Origin: Lentisphaerae bacterium GWF2_57_35
Lineage (GTDB): Bacteria; Verrucomicrobiota; Kiritimatiellia; CAIQIC01; GWF2-57-35
NCBI GenBank assembly: GCA_001804865.1
Contig: MHBK01000009.1
Coordinates: 62,001 to 126,000, forward strand
Direction of reading: 5' to 3'
DNA: 64,000 nucleotides
Shown here: positions 50,832 to 58,375 of the stretch, one piece after another
Layout of the letters: each line of letters starts with the position of its first letter
How positions within the stretch are numbered: position 1 is the stretch's first letter
The notes under the pieces: generated by a model
The model's input: only the letters and a program-made list of their open reading frames with translations
The model's database searches: none
What the model was told of the DNA's origin: nothing
Made by a program: the position numbers and the translations under genes

Positions 50832-52326
50832 GTCCTACACACTGTTATTTGAACACACGTCCGGCGGCATTGCGGAACATGCGGTTCCGGTGGCGGCGGA
50901 ATGGATACGGCGCGGGCATGTCGCGCTGGTTATGACAACGGCGCAAGAACTCCCTGCGGTGCAAAAGGCTCATGAGGGCCTCGCGGTCCGCTACGAGATT
51001 TTTGGGGGCGCCGGCGTGGATTGGGCAAATGTGAATGCGATTTTTAATGTCATCCCCGGAGAACCGGGGCCGATTTTTCGCGATATTCGTGGGCGGTGCG
51101 ACATTCCGCGCGTGACGATCAATCATGGGCTGACCGACAAGCAAACGACCTTTCCCGCGGATTTTATTGGGAACGGGGTCGGTTATGCAAATGTTCTGTT
51201 CGCCTGCGGGCCGGCCATGTTTAAAGGCTCCTGGGAAAAATACATTCGAAAATGGCCTGAAATTCTTCATAGCTTAAAAGTCGTTCCGATTGGCTCTCCC
51301 AAAACGGATGTGCTTTTTGACGGCACGTTTCAACGCGACGAGGTTCTGCAATCGTTGGGTCTCGATCCGAAAAGACCGGCTGTGCTTTATGCGCCCACAT
51401 ATCAGAAGGAAGCTTCGCTGGAGCAGGCCGGCGAGGATATTATCCAAGCTCTGGTTTCATTGCCGATCAGCGTCATCGTTCGCCCACATCATTTATCTAT
51501 GCGTAAAGAATGGATGGACCGCCTGCGGGAGTTAGAGGCCGCACATTCTAATCTTCGCGTAATCGCAAGCAGCAGCAACCCGCTTTTTGTGGCGGCGGAT
51601 CTGTTGGTGGGCGATGTGAGCGGGGCGTGTTTCGAATACATTCTGCAGGACAAGCCGGTGGTCTTTTATGATGTGCCTGCATTTTTTGAGGCGCACGGAC
51701 GCGCCGGCGTCGGTTATTGGGGACGCGATGCCGGGACGATCGTGAAAACGCCTGACGAATTGCGCGCCGCCGTAATGTCCGAATTGCTTCATCCCGAGCG
51801 CATGGCTAAGGCGCGGAAGAGCCTCATTGGGCAACTCGTATCCGAGAGAGGCGGGGCGGCTGTACGGGCGGTGGATGCGCTTTTGGATATGATCGAAGGG
51901 CGTCTGGATTATCCTACCTGGGGACCCCGTCAGTGTCTGCGCCAAGATACGATGTTAAGATCCTATCTGCTTGAGCGCCTTGAGCGCTGTGCGCTTGAAA
52001 CCGAAAGTATCGCCTTGTTCGGTGCCGGAGCGCATGCTTCTTGGCTTCTTGATTTCATGCAACGAGTATCTGCAACAGGACGCCGCATGCCTTGCGTGAC
52101 GTGCATACTTGACGACCATGCGATCTCGTCGAACGCTACGCTCAACGAGATCCCCATTGTTGCGCCTTGCAAAGAAATGAGTTTTTCTTTTGATGCCGTC
52201 ATTTTCGCGACAGACTATCATCAAGCCGCTTTTCGAAAACGTTGTGAAGAGGTCTTTGGAAAGGAATTGCCGACCATCGATTTGTACGAGCCTTTTCCAT
52301 GGCATAGGCCCCATACAACGAGTTAA
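50824..52326 (+). CDS. CDP-glycerol glycerophosphotransferase-like enzyme with C-terminal GAGxHA module
   Basis: A 500-residue protein. Residues 1-370 match the Glyphos_transf (TagB/TagF) pattern: PIGSPKTDVLF, AVLYAPTYQKE, VIVRPHHLSMR, LLVGDVSGACFEYILQDKPV and VFYDVPAFF. These enzymes add glycerol phosphate from CDP-glycerol to a growing polymer. Residues about 380-500 are the module SIALFGAGAHASWLL ... ILDDHAIS ... EIPIVAP ... FATDYH ... IDLYEPF. With the TagD-like gene upstream it would give a glycerol-phosphate-decorated glycan, unusual for a Gram-negative envelope. The gene overlaps DUF4143 ATPase 2 by 8 nt. Confidence 0.82.
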   Translation: MDRSYTLLFEHTSGGIAEHAVPVAAEWIRRGHVALVMTTAQELPAVQKAHEGLAVRYEIFGGAGVDWANVNAIFNVIPGEPGPIFRDIRGRCDIPRVTINHGLTDKQTTFPADFIGNGVGYANVLFACGPAMFKGSWEKYIRKWPEILHSLKVVPIGSPKTDVLFDGTFQRDEVLQSLGLDPKRPAVLYAPTYQKEASLEQAGEDIIQALVSLPISVIVRPHHLSMRKEWMDRLRELEAAHSNLRVIASSSNPLFVAADLLVGDVSGACFEYILQDKPVVFYDVPAFFEAHGRAGVGYWGRDAGTIVKTPDELRAAVMSELLHPERMAKARKSLIGQLVSERGGAAVRAVDALLDMIEGRLDYPTWGPRQCLRQDTMLRSYLLERLERCALETESIALFGAGAHASWLLDFMQRVSATGRRMPCVTCILDDHAISSNATLNEIPIVAPCKEMSFSFDAVIFATDYHQAAFRKRCEEVFGKELPTIDLYEPFPWHRPHTTS

Positions 52327-52340
52327 TGGCCTAACACATT

Positions 52341-53522
52341 ATGCCTAATGTTTCCATTGTTATTCCCGTAATGAACCAGTTGCCGTTCACGCGCAACTGC
52401 CTGGATGCGCTTTTTCGGCGGACGCCGCAGCGACTGTATGAGTTGATACTTGTCGACAACGGCTCGATGGATGCGACGCCGGATTATCTGCAGGCGCAGA
52501 CGCATTCGTTTCGGTATTTGCGCAACGAAACCAACCTGGGGTTTGCAAAGGCTTGCAACCAGGGGGCGGAGGCGGCGCGGTGCGAGTGGGTGTTGTTTTT
52601 GAATAACGATACGTTGCCGCAACAGGGCTGGCTGGAGACGATCGTCGAGTTGGCTGCGAGCGATCCGCAGATTGGGGCGGTGGGAGCGCGATTGCTGTGG
52701 CCCAACGGGACGTTGCAGGAGGCGGGGGGAATTGTGTTTTCGGATGCGGCCACTTGCCACATCGGGAACCGGGACGACGCCTCCAAAGAGCTGTACAATA
52801 CCGCCTACGAAGTGGATTTCTGTTCGTCGGCGTGCTTACTGGTCCGGCGCAATGTGTTTCTGAGCTTGGGCGGCTTCGATACCCAGTATTTTCCATATTA
52901 TTATGAATGCCCTGACCTTTGTTTTACGCTACGGAGCCATAACTACCGCGTGATGTATTGCCCGGATTCGCTGGTCATTCATTACGAAGGCATGACGCCG
53001 CTTGAAGCCGGCTTGGATCGCGAACAACTGATGGAACAGAATCGGCAGAAGTTCATCGCCAAATGGCGGGAGGAATTGCGGCTGCAACCGGCGCCGCCGG
53101 TGGAGAGCGGGTTGATGGTGGTCGAGTCGCGTCAGGGCATCAAGCTCCGGGTCGGAAAATGGTACTACATCGGCAACGACCGGGTGCTGAAACAAAACCT
53201 CGAACGATTCATTCATTTGCACCTCGCCGATCCGGGCGTACGGCTGGCTTTATACGGCGCCGGAAAACATACCCGGCGGCTGCTGGCGCTGAATATGATT
53301 CCGAAGAATCGCATCGTGGCGATTTTTGACGATCTGGCAACGGTTCCGAATGTGTCCGGCATCCCGGTGTTGCATCCCCGGCAGGCCAAGCCCATCGAAT
53401 ACGACCTTCTGCTGGTGAGTTCCGACAGCGTCTGGGAGGATCTGGCGTATAAGGCCCGCCAATGGGTTCCGGAAGGGCGACGAATCGAGAGCCTTTACAG
53501 CGATCTCCAGGAGCTGCCGTGA
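52341..53522 (+). CDS. GT2 glycosyltransferase with C-terminal GAGxHT module
   Basis: A 393-residue protein. Residues 1-250 are a rhamnosyltransferase-like GT2 domain: VSIVIPVMNQLPFTRNCLDA, LILVDNGSMDATP, WVLFLNNDTLPQQGWL (DxD position as NND), FCSSACLLVRRNVF, and LCFTLRSHNYRVMYCPDS. Residues about 285-393 hold the module LALYGAGKHTRRLL ... AIFDDLATVPN ... GIPVLHP ... LVSSDS ... ESLYSDL. The following gene starts by GTG within the stop codon of this one, so translation is coupled. Confidence 0.87.
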   Translation: MPNVSIVIPVMNQLPFTRNCLDALFRRTPQRLYELILVDNGSMDATPDYLQAQTHSFRYLRNETNLGFAKACNQGAEAARCEWVLFLNNDTLPQQGWLETIVELAASDPQIGAVGARLLWPNGTLQEAGGIVFSDAATCHIGNRDDASKELYNTAYEVDFCSSACLLVRRNVFLSLGGFDTQYFPYYYECPDLCFTLRSHNYRVMYCPDSLVIHYEGMTPLEAGLDREQLMEQNRQKFIAKWREELRLQPAPPVESGLMVVESRQGIKLRVGKWYYIGNDRVLKQNLERFIHLHLADPGVRLALYGAGKHTRRLLALNMIPKNRIVAIFDDLATVPNVSGIPVLHPRQAKPIEYDLLLVSSDSVWEDLAYKARQWVPEGRRIESLYSDLQELP

Positions 53523-54643
53523 ACATTGCCTTCCATTTCATGGGCCATGAGAAGTGGATGGCGGGGCTGACGGTTCTTTCCGCGTTCATTCATGCGCTAC
53601 ACGAGAAGGGATCGGCCAAAGTTTCGCTGACCGCGTGGGATAATCAGCCGGAAACTACGACGCGTCCGTGGGAAGACTTGATCGATGCGTTGATCCCCCT
53701 TCCCTCTCAACCCGGGCCCGGCTTTTCCTTCACGAAGTATCTTCGCGAAAAGGGGGTCGATGTTTTCTTTTCCCTGCCCATTCAAACCGCTCTTCAGATT
53801 CATCTGCCGCGACTGGTGTGGATCTACGATTTTCAACATGTACATCATCCGGAGTTGCTGCCGCCGGAGGAAGTCGAGCGCCGCAACCGGCTCTTTCTGG
53901 ACCATGCTCGAACGGCCGCCCGCGTGATCGTGACCGCCCGGACCGTTCGCGACGATTTTGCCGCGTTCGCTCCGGAGTTGGCGGATAAGGCGGTCGTCCT
54001 GCCTATTGTGCCGTGGATGCCGCCTTATTTCTTCGAGGACACATCCACCGAGGCGCTGCCGAAAGCCTGTCCTGAACGGTTTTTCTTCCTACCTAATCAT
54101 TTCCTGCGTCATAAAAATCATGGGGTGGTTTTGAAAGCATTGCGCCTGCTCAAGCAACAAGGAACGAACGTTTGCGTGGTCTGCACCGGGAATCCCCATG
54201 ACGGCCAAGGGGATGCCTGTTATGCCGAATTGATGCATCAGCGCGCCGAGTGGGGGCTTGAAAAGGAATTTGTTGTACTGGGCCTCGTGGAGCGCGAAGT
54301 CTTTCACAGCCTGCTGCGGCGTTGCGCGGCCGTTATTAATCCCAGCCTCTTCGAAGGCTTTGGGTTGAGCGTCGCCGAGGCGCGATTTGCGGGCGCGCGG
54401 GCCTTGCTCTCGGATCTGCCCGTCCTGCGCGAGCACGAGCATCCTGCGGCTAAGTATTTTCCCGCTTCCGATCCCGAAGCGCTGGCCGTGCTCATGGAAG
54501 AGATCTGGCAGGCAGAACCTGTGCAGCGAGATGCCATGACTCTTAGGAAGAATTACCGGCACGCCCAGGCGAGCTTTGCCGATAGGCTTCTGGAACTGGC
54601 GGAAGAAATATCGGGGGCTGAGAGGAACACGGGTGCATCATGA
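53519..54643 (+). CDS. GT4-like glycosyltransferase
   Basis: A protein of about 374 residues started by GTG at 53519, overlapping the upstream stop (GTGA) with AGGAG upstream. It begins NIAFHFMGHEKWMAGLTVL. The C-terminal half has the GT4 layout: FFLPNHFLRHKNHGVVLKAL, VCTGNPHD, EFVVLGLVEREVFHSLLRRC, and the EX7E donor motif in INPSLFEGFGLSVAEARFAG. LVWIYDFQHVHHPE is typical of family members acting early in O-antigen or capsule synthesis. It has no GAGxHT module. Sugar donor unknown. Confidence 0.88.
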   Translation: MNIAFHFMGHEKWMAGLTVLSAFIHALHEKGSAKVSLTAWDNQPETTTRPWEDLIDALIPLPSQPGPGFSFTKYLREKGVDVFFSLPIQTALQIHLPRLVWIYDFQHVHHPELLPPEEVERRNRLFLDHARTAARVIVTARTVRDDFAAFAPELADKAVVLPIVPWMPPYFFEDTSTEALPKACPERFFFLPNHFLRHKNHGVVLKALRLLKQQGTNVCVVCTGNPHDGQGDACYAELMHQRAEWGLEKEFVVLGLVEREVFHSLLRRCAAVINPSLFEGFGLSVAEARFAGARALLSDLPVLREHEHPAAKYFPASDPEALAVLMEEIWQAEPVQRDAMTLRKNYRHAQASFADRLLELAEEISGAERNTGAS

Positions 54644-54657
54644 TACGGACGAGAAGG

Positions 54658-54682
54658 CCACCGGCTTACGCCGGCGGCTACG
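54658..54682. repeat. Short copy of the CCACCGGCTTACGCCGGCGG hairpin
   Basis: A 25-bp segment identical to the core of the 98-bp repeats at 15963 and 17890, followed by different sequence. It lies in the 116-nt gap between two glycosyltransferase genes. A further degenerate relative (CCACGGCCTTACGGCCGCGG) is at 56110-56129. Confidence 0.85.
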
Positions 54683-54759
54683 AAACCGAGGGCAGGGGTT
54701 GCGGCTTCTACAAAAATAGGCTCTTCGCTGTGATCGATCCATTACGCTGACCAAGCCAC

Positions 54760-56025
54760 ATGAACAACTGCACAACAAAATTTCTGAGCATCGTCCTCAC
54801 CGGCCGCAACGACAATCATAACGGCGATTTCAATCGGCGGGCGGAATTCGCGATCAAGCATAATGCCGCACTCTTGAAGGCGCATGAAGTTGACGCGGAA
54901 TGGGTGTGGGTGGAGTGGAATCCTCTGGCCGGCGCGCCGCTGTTTGCGGAGACCATTCGCGAATGGGTATCGCCGCTGAGAGCCTATGTGGTCCCCGCGG
55001 CTCTGCATCGGCACTTCTGCGACAATCCGCATGTGGGCGTGGTGCAGTTTTTTGCCAAGAATGTGGGAATCCGGCGCGCCCACGGCGAATGGATTCTTTC
55101 CATGAATGCCGATACGTATCTGACGGAGGAAGTGGTTCGCAGCCTGGCGAGGGAAAACTTGCGCAAAGACGTTTTGCACCTGGCTATCCGGATTGATTTT
55201 GACAGCCGGCATTTGGTCGAAACCCCGTCAAGCTTTCCCGTAACCGGGTTGGAGCAAAGAACGATCGTCCGCACCAGCGAAATCCGATTGCCCAATGCGT
55301 ATGGGTCGGCGGGCGATTTCACGTTGATGCATCGGGATTTGTTCATGAGAACGCAGGGGCATTACGAGGGCATCCGGTTTTCGAATAATCACCTCGATAC
55401 GTTGCTGGGGCGGCAGGTTCAGGCGCTGGGCGGGAGCTTTCGAATCCTTGGGCAGGTCTTCCATGCCGATCACGCCGATTCGTGGAATAATTTTACTGTG
55501 GAGGACGTCTTTGCCCATCATCACGGGGCCGATTACAATTCCCTGAAGATCCCGGTTCCGTATCGCAATCCCGAAGATTGGGGCCTGGCGAACTATCCGG
55601 AGCAGCCCTTGCGCGAGGATGTATGGGAAATTGGGATTCCAGCGGGAACGGCAATCCGAAACGAATTGCCGGCCACCCTTCTCATTCCGCCGGAATTAAA
55701 GGGAGTGGCGGAAGCGTCTCGTCGGCTGGCCGAGGCGATTGGGGACCTTCGCCGGCGGCCGTTGCGGGTGGTGATTTTTGGACTGGGCGAACAGTTGAGG
55801 CAATCGATTCTCAAAGGCGTCTTGAGCGGAATCGAGGTGTTGGGTTACATCGACGAGAATCGCGGCGAAGACCTGACGTTGCCTTGCCGGAAACTATCCT
55901 GGGAGGAGCTGAAGGCCATCGAATATGATGTGGTTCTGCTCGGAAGTTTTTATTGGGCGGAGGAGCTGCGCGAGAAGGCGCTTCGGCATGTCGCGGAGGA
56001 AAGGATTTTGCCGACGAGGAAATAA
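54760..56025 (+). CDS. GT2-like glycosyltransferase with divergent C-terminal Rossmann module
   Basis: A 421-residue protein. The N-terminal part is GT-A-like: LSIVLTGRNDNHNGDFNRRA, HGEWILSMNADTYLTEEVV (DxD as NADT), and GSAGDFTLMHRDLF. The central part contains DTLLGRQVQALGGSFRI. The last 90 residues have the same layout as the GAGxHT module but with the glycine motif VVIFGLGEQLRQSI, then GYIDEN, CRKLSWEELK and VVLLGSFYWAEELREKAL, so this copy is the most diverged. It is the last gene of the locus. A hairpin and a strong terminator follow within 80 nt. Confidence 0.8.
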   Translation: MNNCTTKFLSIVLTGRNDNHNGDFNRRAEFAIKHNAALLKAHEVDAEWVWVEWNPLAGAPLFAETIREWVSPLRAYVVPAALHRHFCDNPHVGVVQFFAKNVGIRRAHGEWILSMNADTYLTEEVVRSLARENLRKDVLHLAIRIDFDSRHLVETPSSFPVTGLEQRTIVRTSEIRLPNAYGSAGDFTLMHRDLFMRTQGHYEGIRFSNNHLDTLLGRQVQALGGSFRILGQVFHADHADSWNNFTVEDVFAHHHGADYNSLKIPVPYRNPEDWGLANYPEQPLREDVWEIGIPAGTAIRNELPATLLIPPELKGVAEASRRLAEAIGDLRRRPLRVVIFGLGEQLRQSILKGVLSGIEVLGYIDENRGEDLTLPCRKLSWEELKAIEYDVVLLGSFYWAEELREKALRHVAEERILPTRK

Positions 56026-56042
56026 TCGCTGGCCACAACCTT

Positions 56043-56064
56043 GGACGCGAGCGGAGTCGCGTCC
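56043..56064 (+). other. Hairpin at end of the glycan locus
   Basis: Perfect 8-bp arms GGACGCGA and TCGCGTCC around a 6-nt loop, 18 nt after the last stop codon and just before the terminator. Probably an RNA 3'-end structure. Confidence 0.5.
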
Positions 56065-56073
56065 CCACCTTGA

Positions 56074-56101
56074 AAACCGGACGGAAACGTCCGGTTTTTT
56101 T
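56074..56101 (+). terminator. Rho-independent terminator of the glycan locus
   Basis: A 10-bp stem (AAACCGGACG with CGTCCGGTTT) capped by a GAAA tetraloop and followed by seven T (56095-56101). This is textbook terminator structure, downstream of the last plus-strand gene. Confidence 0.88.
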
Positions 56102-56137
56102 GCTGTTTACCACGGCCTTACGGCCGCGGCTACGAAG

Positions 56138-56159
56138 AGTTTCCAACCATTGGAAAACT
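56138..56159. repeat. Palindrome related to the mtnA-upstream sites
   Basis: AGTTTCCAACCATTGGAAAACT is a near-perfect palindrome of the TTCCAA-N3-TTGGAA type. It ends at the stop codon of the convergent C25 protease gene (56159-56161), so here it cannot be that gene's operator and is more likely a dispersed repeat. Confidence 0.65.
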
Positions 56160-58330
56160 CACGGAGGCGGGTCTTGGAAGGCGACGCCGTCCTGGCTGAC
56201 CCAGATGGTGTAGTAGAGGGGCTGATTGGGCGAGGCGCTCGTGTGTTCGCAGGACTGGGCCGTGCCGGTATAAAGAAGAACCCCGTCGGCAATATTGGTG
56301 GGATAACGGTCGGTGCGATAACGGATTTGCACGGTTTGGCTTGGAATGCCGCAGGTATAGGGATCTGGCCAGCGCAGAACGACATTGTTGGTCAGCGCCA
56401 CGGCACGGAACCAGAAAGGATCGTCGCCGAGGTTATTGGTTGCCATATTAAGCGGAACCAGCGGGTCGCCCTGAAGATTCATCCCGAATTGCACCCATCG
56501 ATTGGCGCCGTTGTAGCTTGAAGAGGCCGCCATGGCCAGTTTGTGTTCGGCAAAGGCGCGGCCAATGGTGGATCGCTGATAGTAGAAGAGCTGTCGATAG
56601 AACTGATAGGCATAATCGAAGGAGGAGCCGCCCTGATAAGAACCGGGGGAACCCCAGCCATACCGGCTGCATCCCATGTAAACCAGGGCGCCGCCGTTCG
56701 CATTGCGAAGGAACGCTTCGCTAAGGCAGGGTTCGGCCAAATCGAAGCCGCCGGTCAGACAAGCCATGGTATAGATGAAGGTGGCTATATTCGTTTGCGC
56801 CGTCGCATGGGAGGAGTAATAGCCGCCGCTCTCAAGTCCCCAAACGGTTGTGTTCCCATGCGTTCCCAGAAACACATGATTCCATCCCTGATTCAGGCGC
56901 GTCTGCAGGCCGGCGCCGCTTAACGCATAGTCGCCGGCCGTTGAGGAGTCCCAGGAGGTCAAGGTATCATAGAATATCGAAAGCGTCAGGCCAGCCGCAT
57001 AGGCCGCCATTCGATCCCGATACATCCGGCGGCCCCAGATTTCGGCGTCGCTGTTGGAGGCATGGGAAGGGAATTCGGAGAACCCGTCGCCAATGACATC
57101 CGAGGGACGACCGCTGGTTGTATAGGTATTCCAGAGTTCGTTTCCGGCCATCAAAGTTTTCTTCGAAAAACTCGTGGGCCTAATGGTCGTCTCGAATTTC
57201 TTCAGCTTGTTGATGTAGCCAGCCGCCTGGGTGGGGGTATAAACCGGAATCCTGGACACAATGACGTCGAAGGCCATATCGGCCTCGGAACCGCTGACCT
57301 CGCCATAGACTCCGTTGGCGTTATTGTCCCAGTTGCCGTCGAGGCCCGAGTAATAGATGTCCGAGGGCATGGCCGATTCGGTATAGCCGCTGCAGGAGAC
57401 ATAGCAGTCGCGGTCGGGAATAATCGTATTTTCTCCACCCAAGACCACGTAAGTGGTTCCATAATTTTGAACATAGTCGATGATGCAATTGCGGATTTTG
57501 GTCTGCAAATCCGATCCGCCGGCGGGACGGGTTCCGCTGTAATTCGCGTTGATGTAGTCAGTGGAAAGGACCCATGTGTTCAAATTGTTTTGCGTGCGAC
57601 GGTGGTTGGCCAACACTTGAAACGAATTGGAGAGCGCCGCGGTGGTGATGATCAGATAATCGACCGTGGCGGCCGGTTGATCGTTCATGGCCCTCATGGC
57701 AGCGGCTTGCAGGGGCACGCTTTCAGGGTTGACCACGGCCGCCGAAACAATGTCGGCAAACAAGTCATTCTGAGCGGGCGCCGTCGTGATGGCGTCAGAA
57801 GGATTAGCTGCTTCGTCATAGGCAATCGTCACCTGAAGGTTGGTGGCCAGATACACGTCGCGGGAGGCCGGGATATACCGTACTGGATTCAGGCGGACAG
57901 AGACAAAAGCATATCCGCGCAACCGGTGTGTTTCACCCAGCTCGGCTGCTTTACGAGGCCAGCGCGTGGTCAGGGAATAGACCGCGGCATCGGGCGGAAC
58001 AAACGCCGCGGCAGCAGCACTGAGCGGCTGCGGAGGCTGCACGGGGAAACCGTCCACAGAGCTCTTCACCAGGATCTCGTCGACAACCGTTTTCAACAAA
58101 GCCCCCTCAGCCCCTGAAGGCAGCAACACATTGACATATTTGGCCGGCAACCAGGGTGAGCCGGGAGCATCCTCCGGCAAGAGGCCATCCTCCAGGAAGA
58201 CTTGCTCATAAGCTCCATGAGGTTCAAACGTCAATTGGGCGGGGCTGAAAGAGAAGGAAACCGTCAATTCCGCGGCGAAAACGGCACAGCAGCCGGCAAA
58301 GAAAATTAAGCCTGCCCACAGCCTTTTCAA
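56159..58330 (-). CDS. Secreted gingipain-like C25 cysteine protease with shared C-terminal module
   Basis: A 723-residue exported protein. The signal peptide is KRLWAGLIFFAGCCAVFA, followed by a propeptide of about 200 residues. The C25 catalytic domain starts near VDYLIITTAALSNSF. The catalytic pair is visible as His in FLGTHGNTT and Cys in YTMACLTGGFD, with SRYGWGSPGS after them. The last 85 residues (56162-56416) are the FWFRAVALTNNVVLRW ... YYTIWVSQDG module. Translation starts at TTG 58330, supported by the strong ribosome site 7 nt upstream. The enzyme should act at the cell surface or outside. Confidence 0.87.
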   Translation of the reverse strand: MKRLWAGLIFFAGCCAVFAAELTVSFSFSPAQLTFEPHGAYEQVFLEDGLLPEDAPGSPWLPAKYVNVLLPSGAEGALLKTVVDEILVKSSVDGFPVQPPQPLSAAAAAFVPPDAAVYSLTTRWPRKAAELGETHRLRGYAFVSVRLNPVRYIPASRDVYLATNLQVTIAYDEAANPSDAITTAPAQNDLFADIVSAAVVNPESVPLQAAAMRAMNDQPAATVDYLIITTAALSNSFQVLANHRRTQNNLNTWVLSTDYINANYSGTRPAGGSDLQTKIRNCIIDYVQNYGTTYVVLGGENTIIPDRDCYVSCSGYTESAMPSDIYYSGLDGNWDNNANGVYGEVSGSEADMAFDVIVSRIPVYTPTQAAGYINKLKKFETTIRPTSFSKKTLMAGNELWNTYTTSGRPSDVIGDGFSEFPSHASNSDAEIWGRRMYRDRMAAYAAGLTLSIFYDTLTSWDSSTAGDYALSGAGLQTRLNQGWNHVFLGTHGNTTVWGLESGGYYSSHATAQTNIATFIYTMACLTGGFDLAEPCLSEAFLRNANGGALVYMGCSRYGWGSPGSYQGGSSFDYAYQFYRQLFYYQRSTIGRAFAEHKLAMAASSSYNGANRWVQFGMNLQGDPLVPLNMATNNLGDDPFWFRAVALTNNVVLRWPDPYTCGIPSQTVQIRYRTDRYPTNIADGVLLYTGTAQSCEHTSASPNQPLYYTIWVSQDGVAFQDPPP

Positions 58331-58337
58331 AGGGGAG

Positions 58338-58346
58338 CCTCCTTTT
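58338..58346 (-). promoter_or_regulatory. Ribosome binding site deciding a TTG start
   Basis: On the minus strand AAAAGGAGG lies 7 nt before the TTG at 58330. No ATG or GTG gives a full signal peptide, so this site fixes the unusual start of the C25 protease. Confidence 0.75.
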
Positions 58347-58375
58347 CGGTTTACTCAGCACGGCTAATAGTAAAC

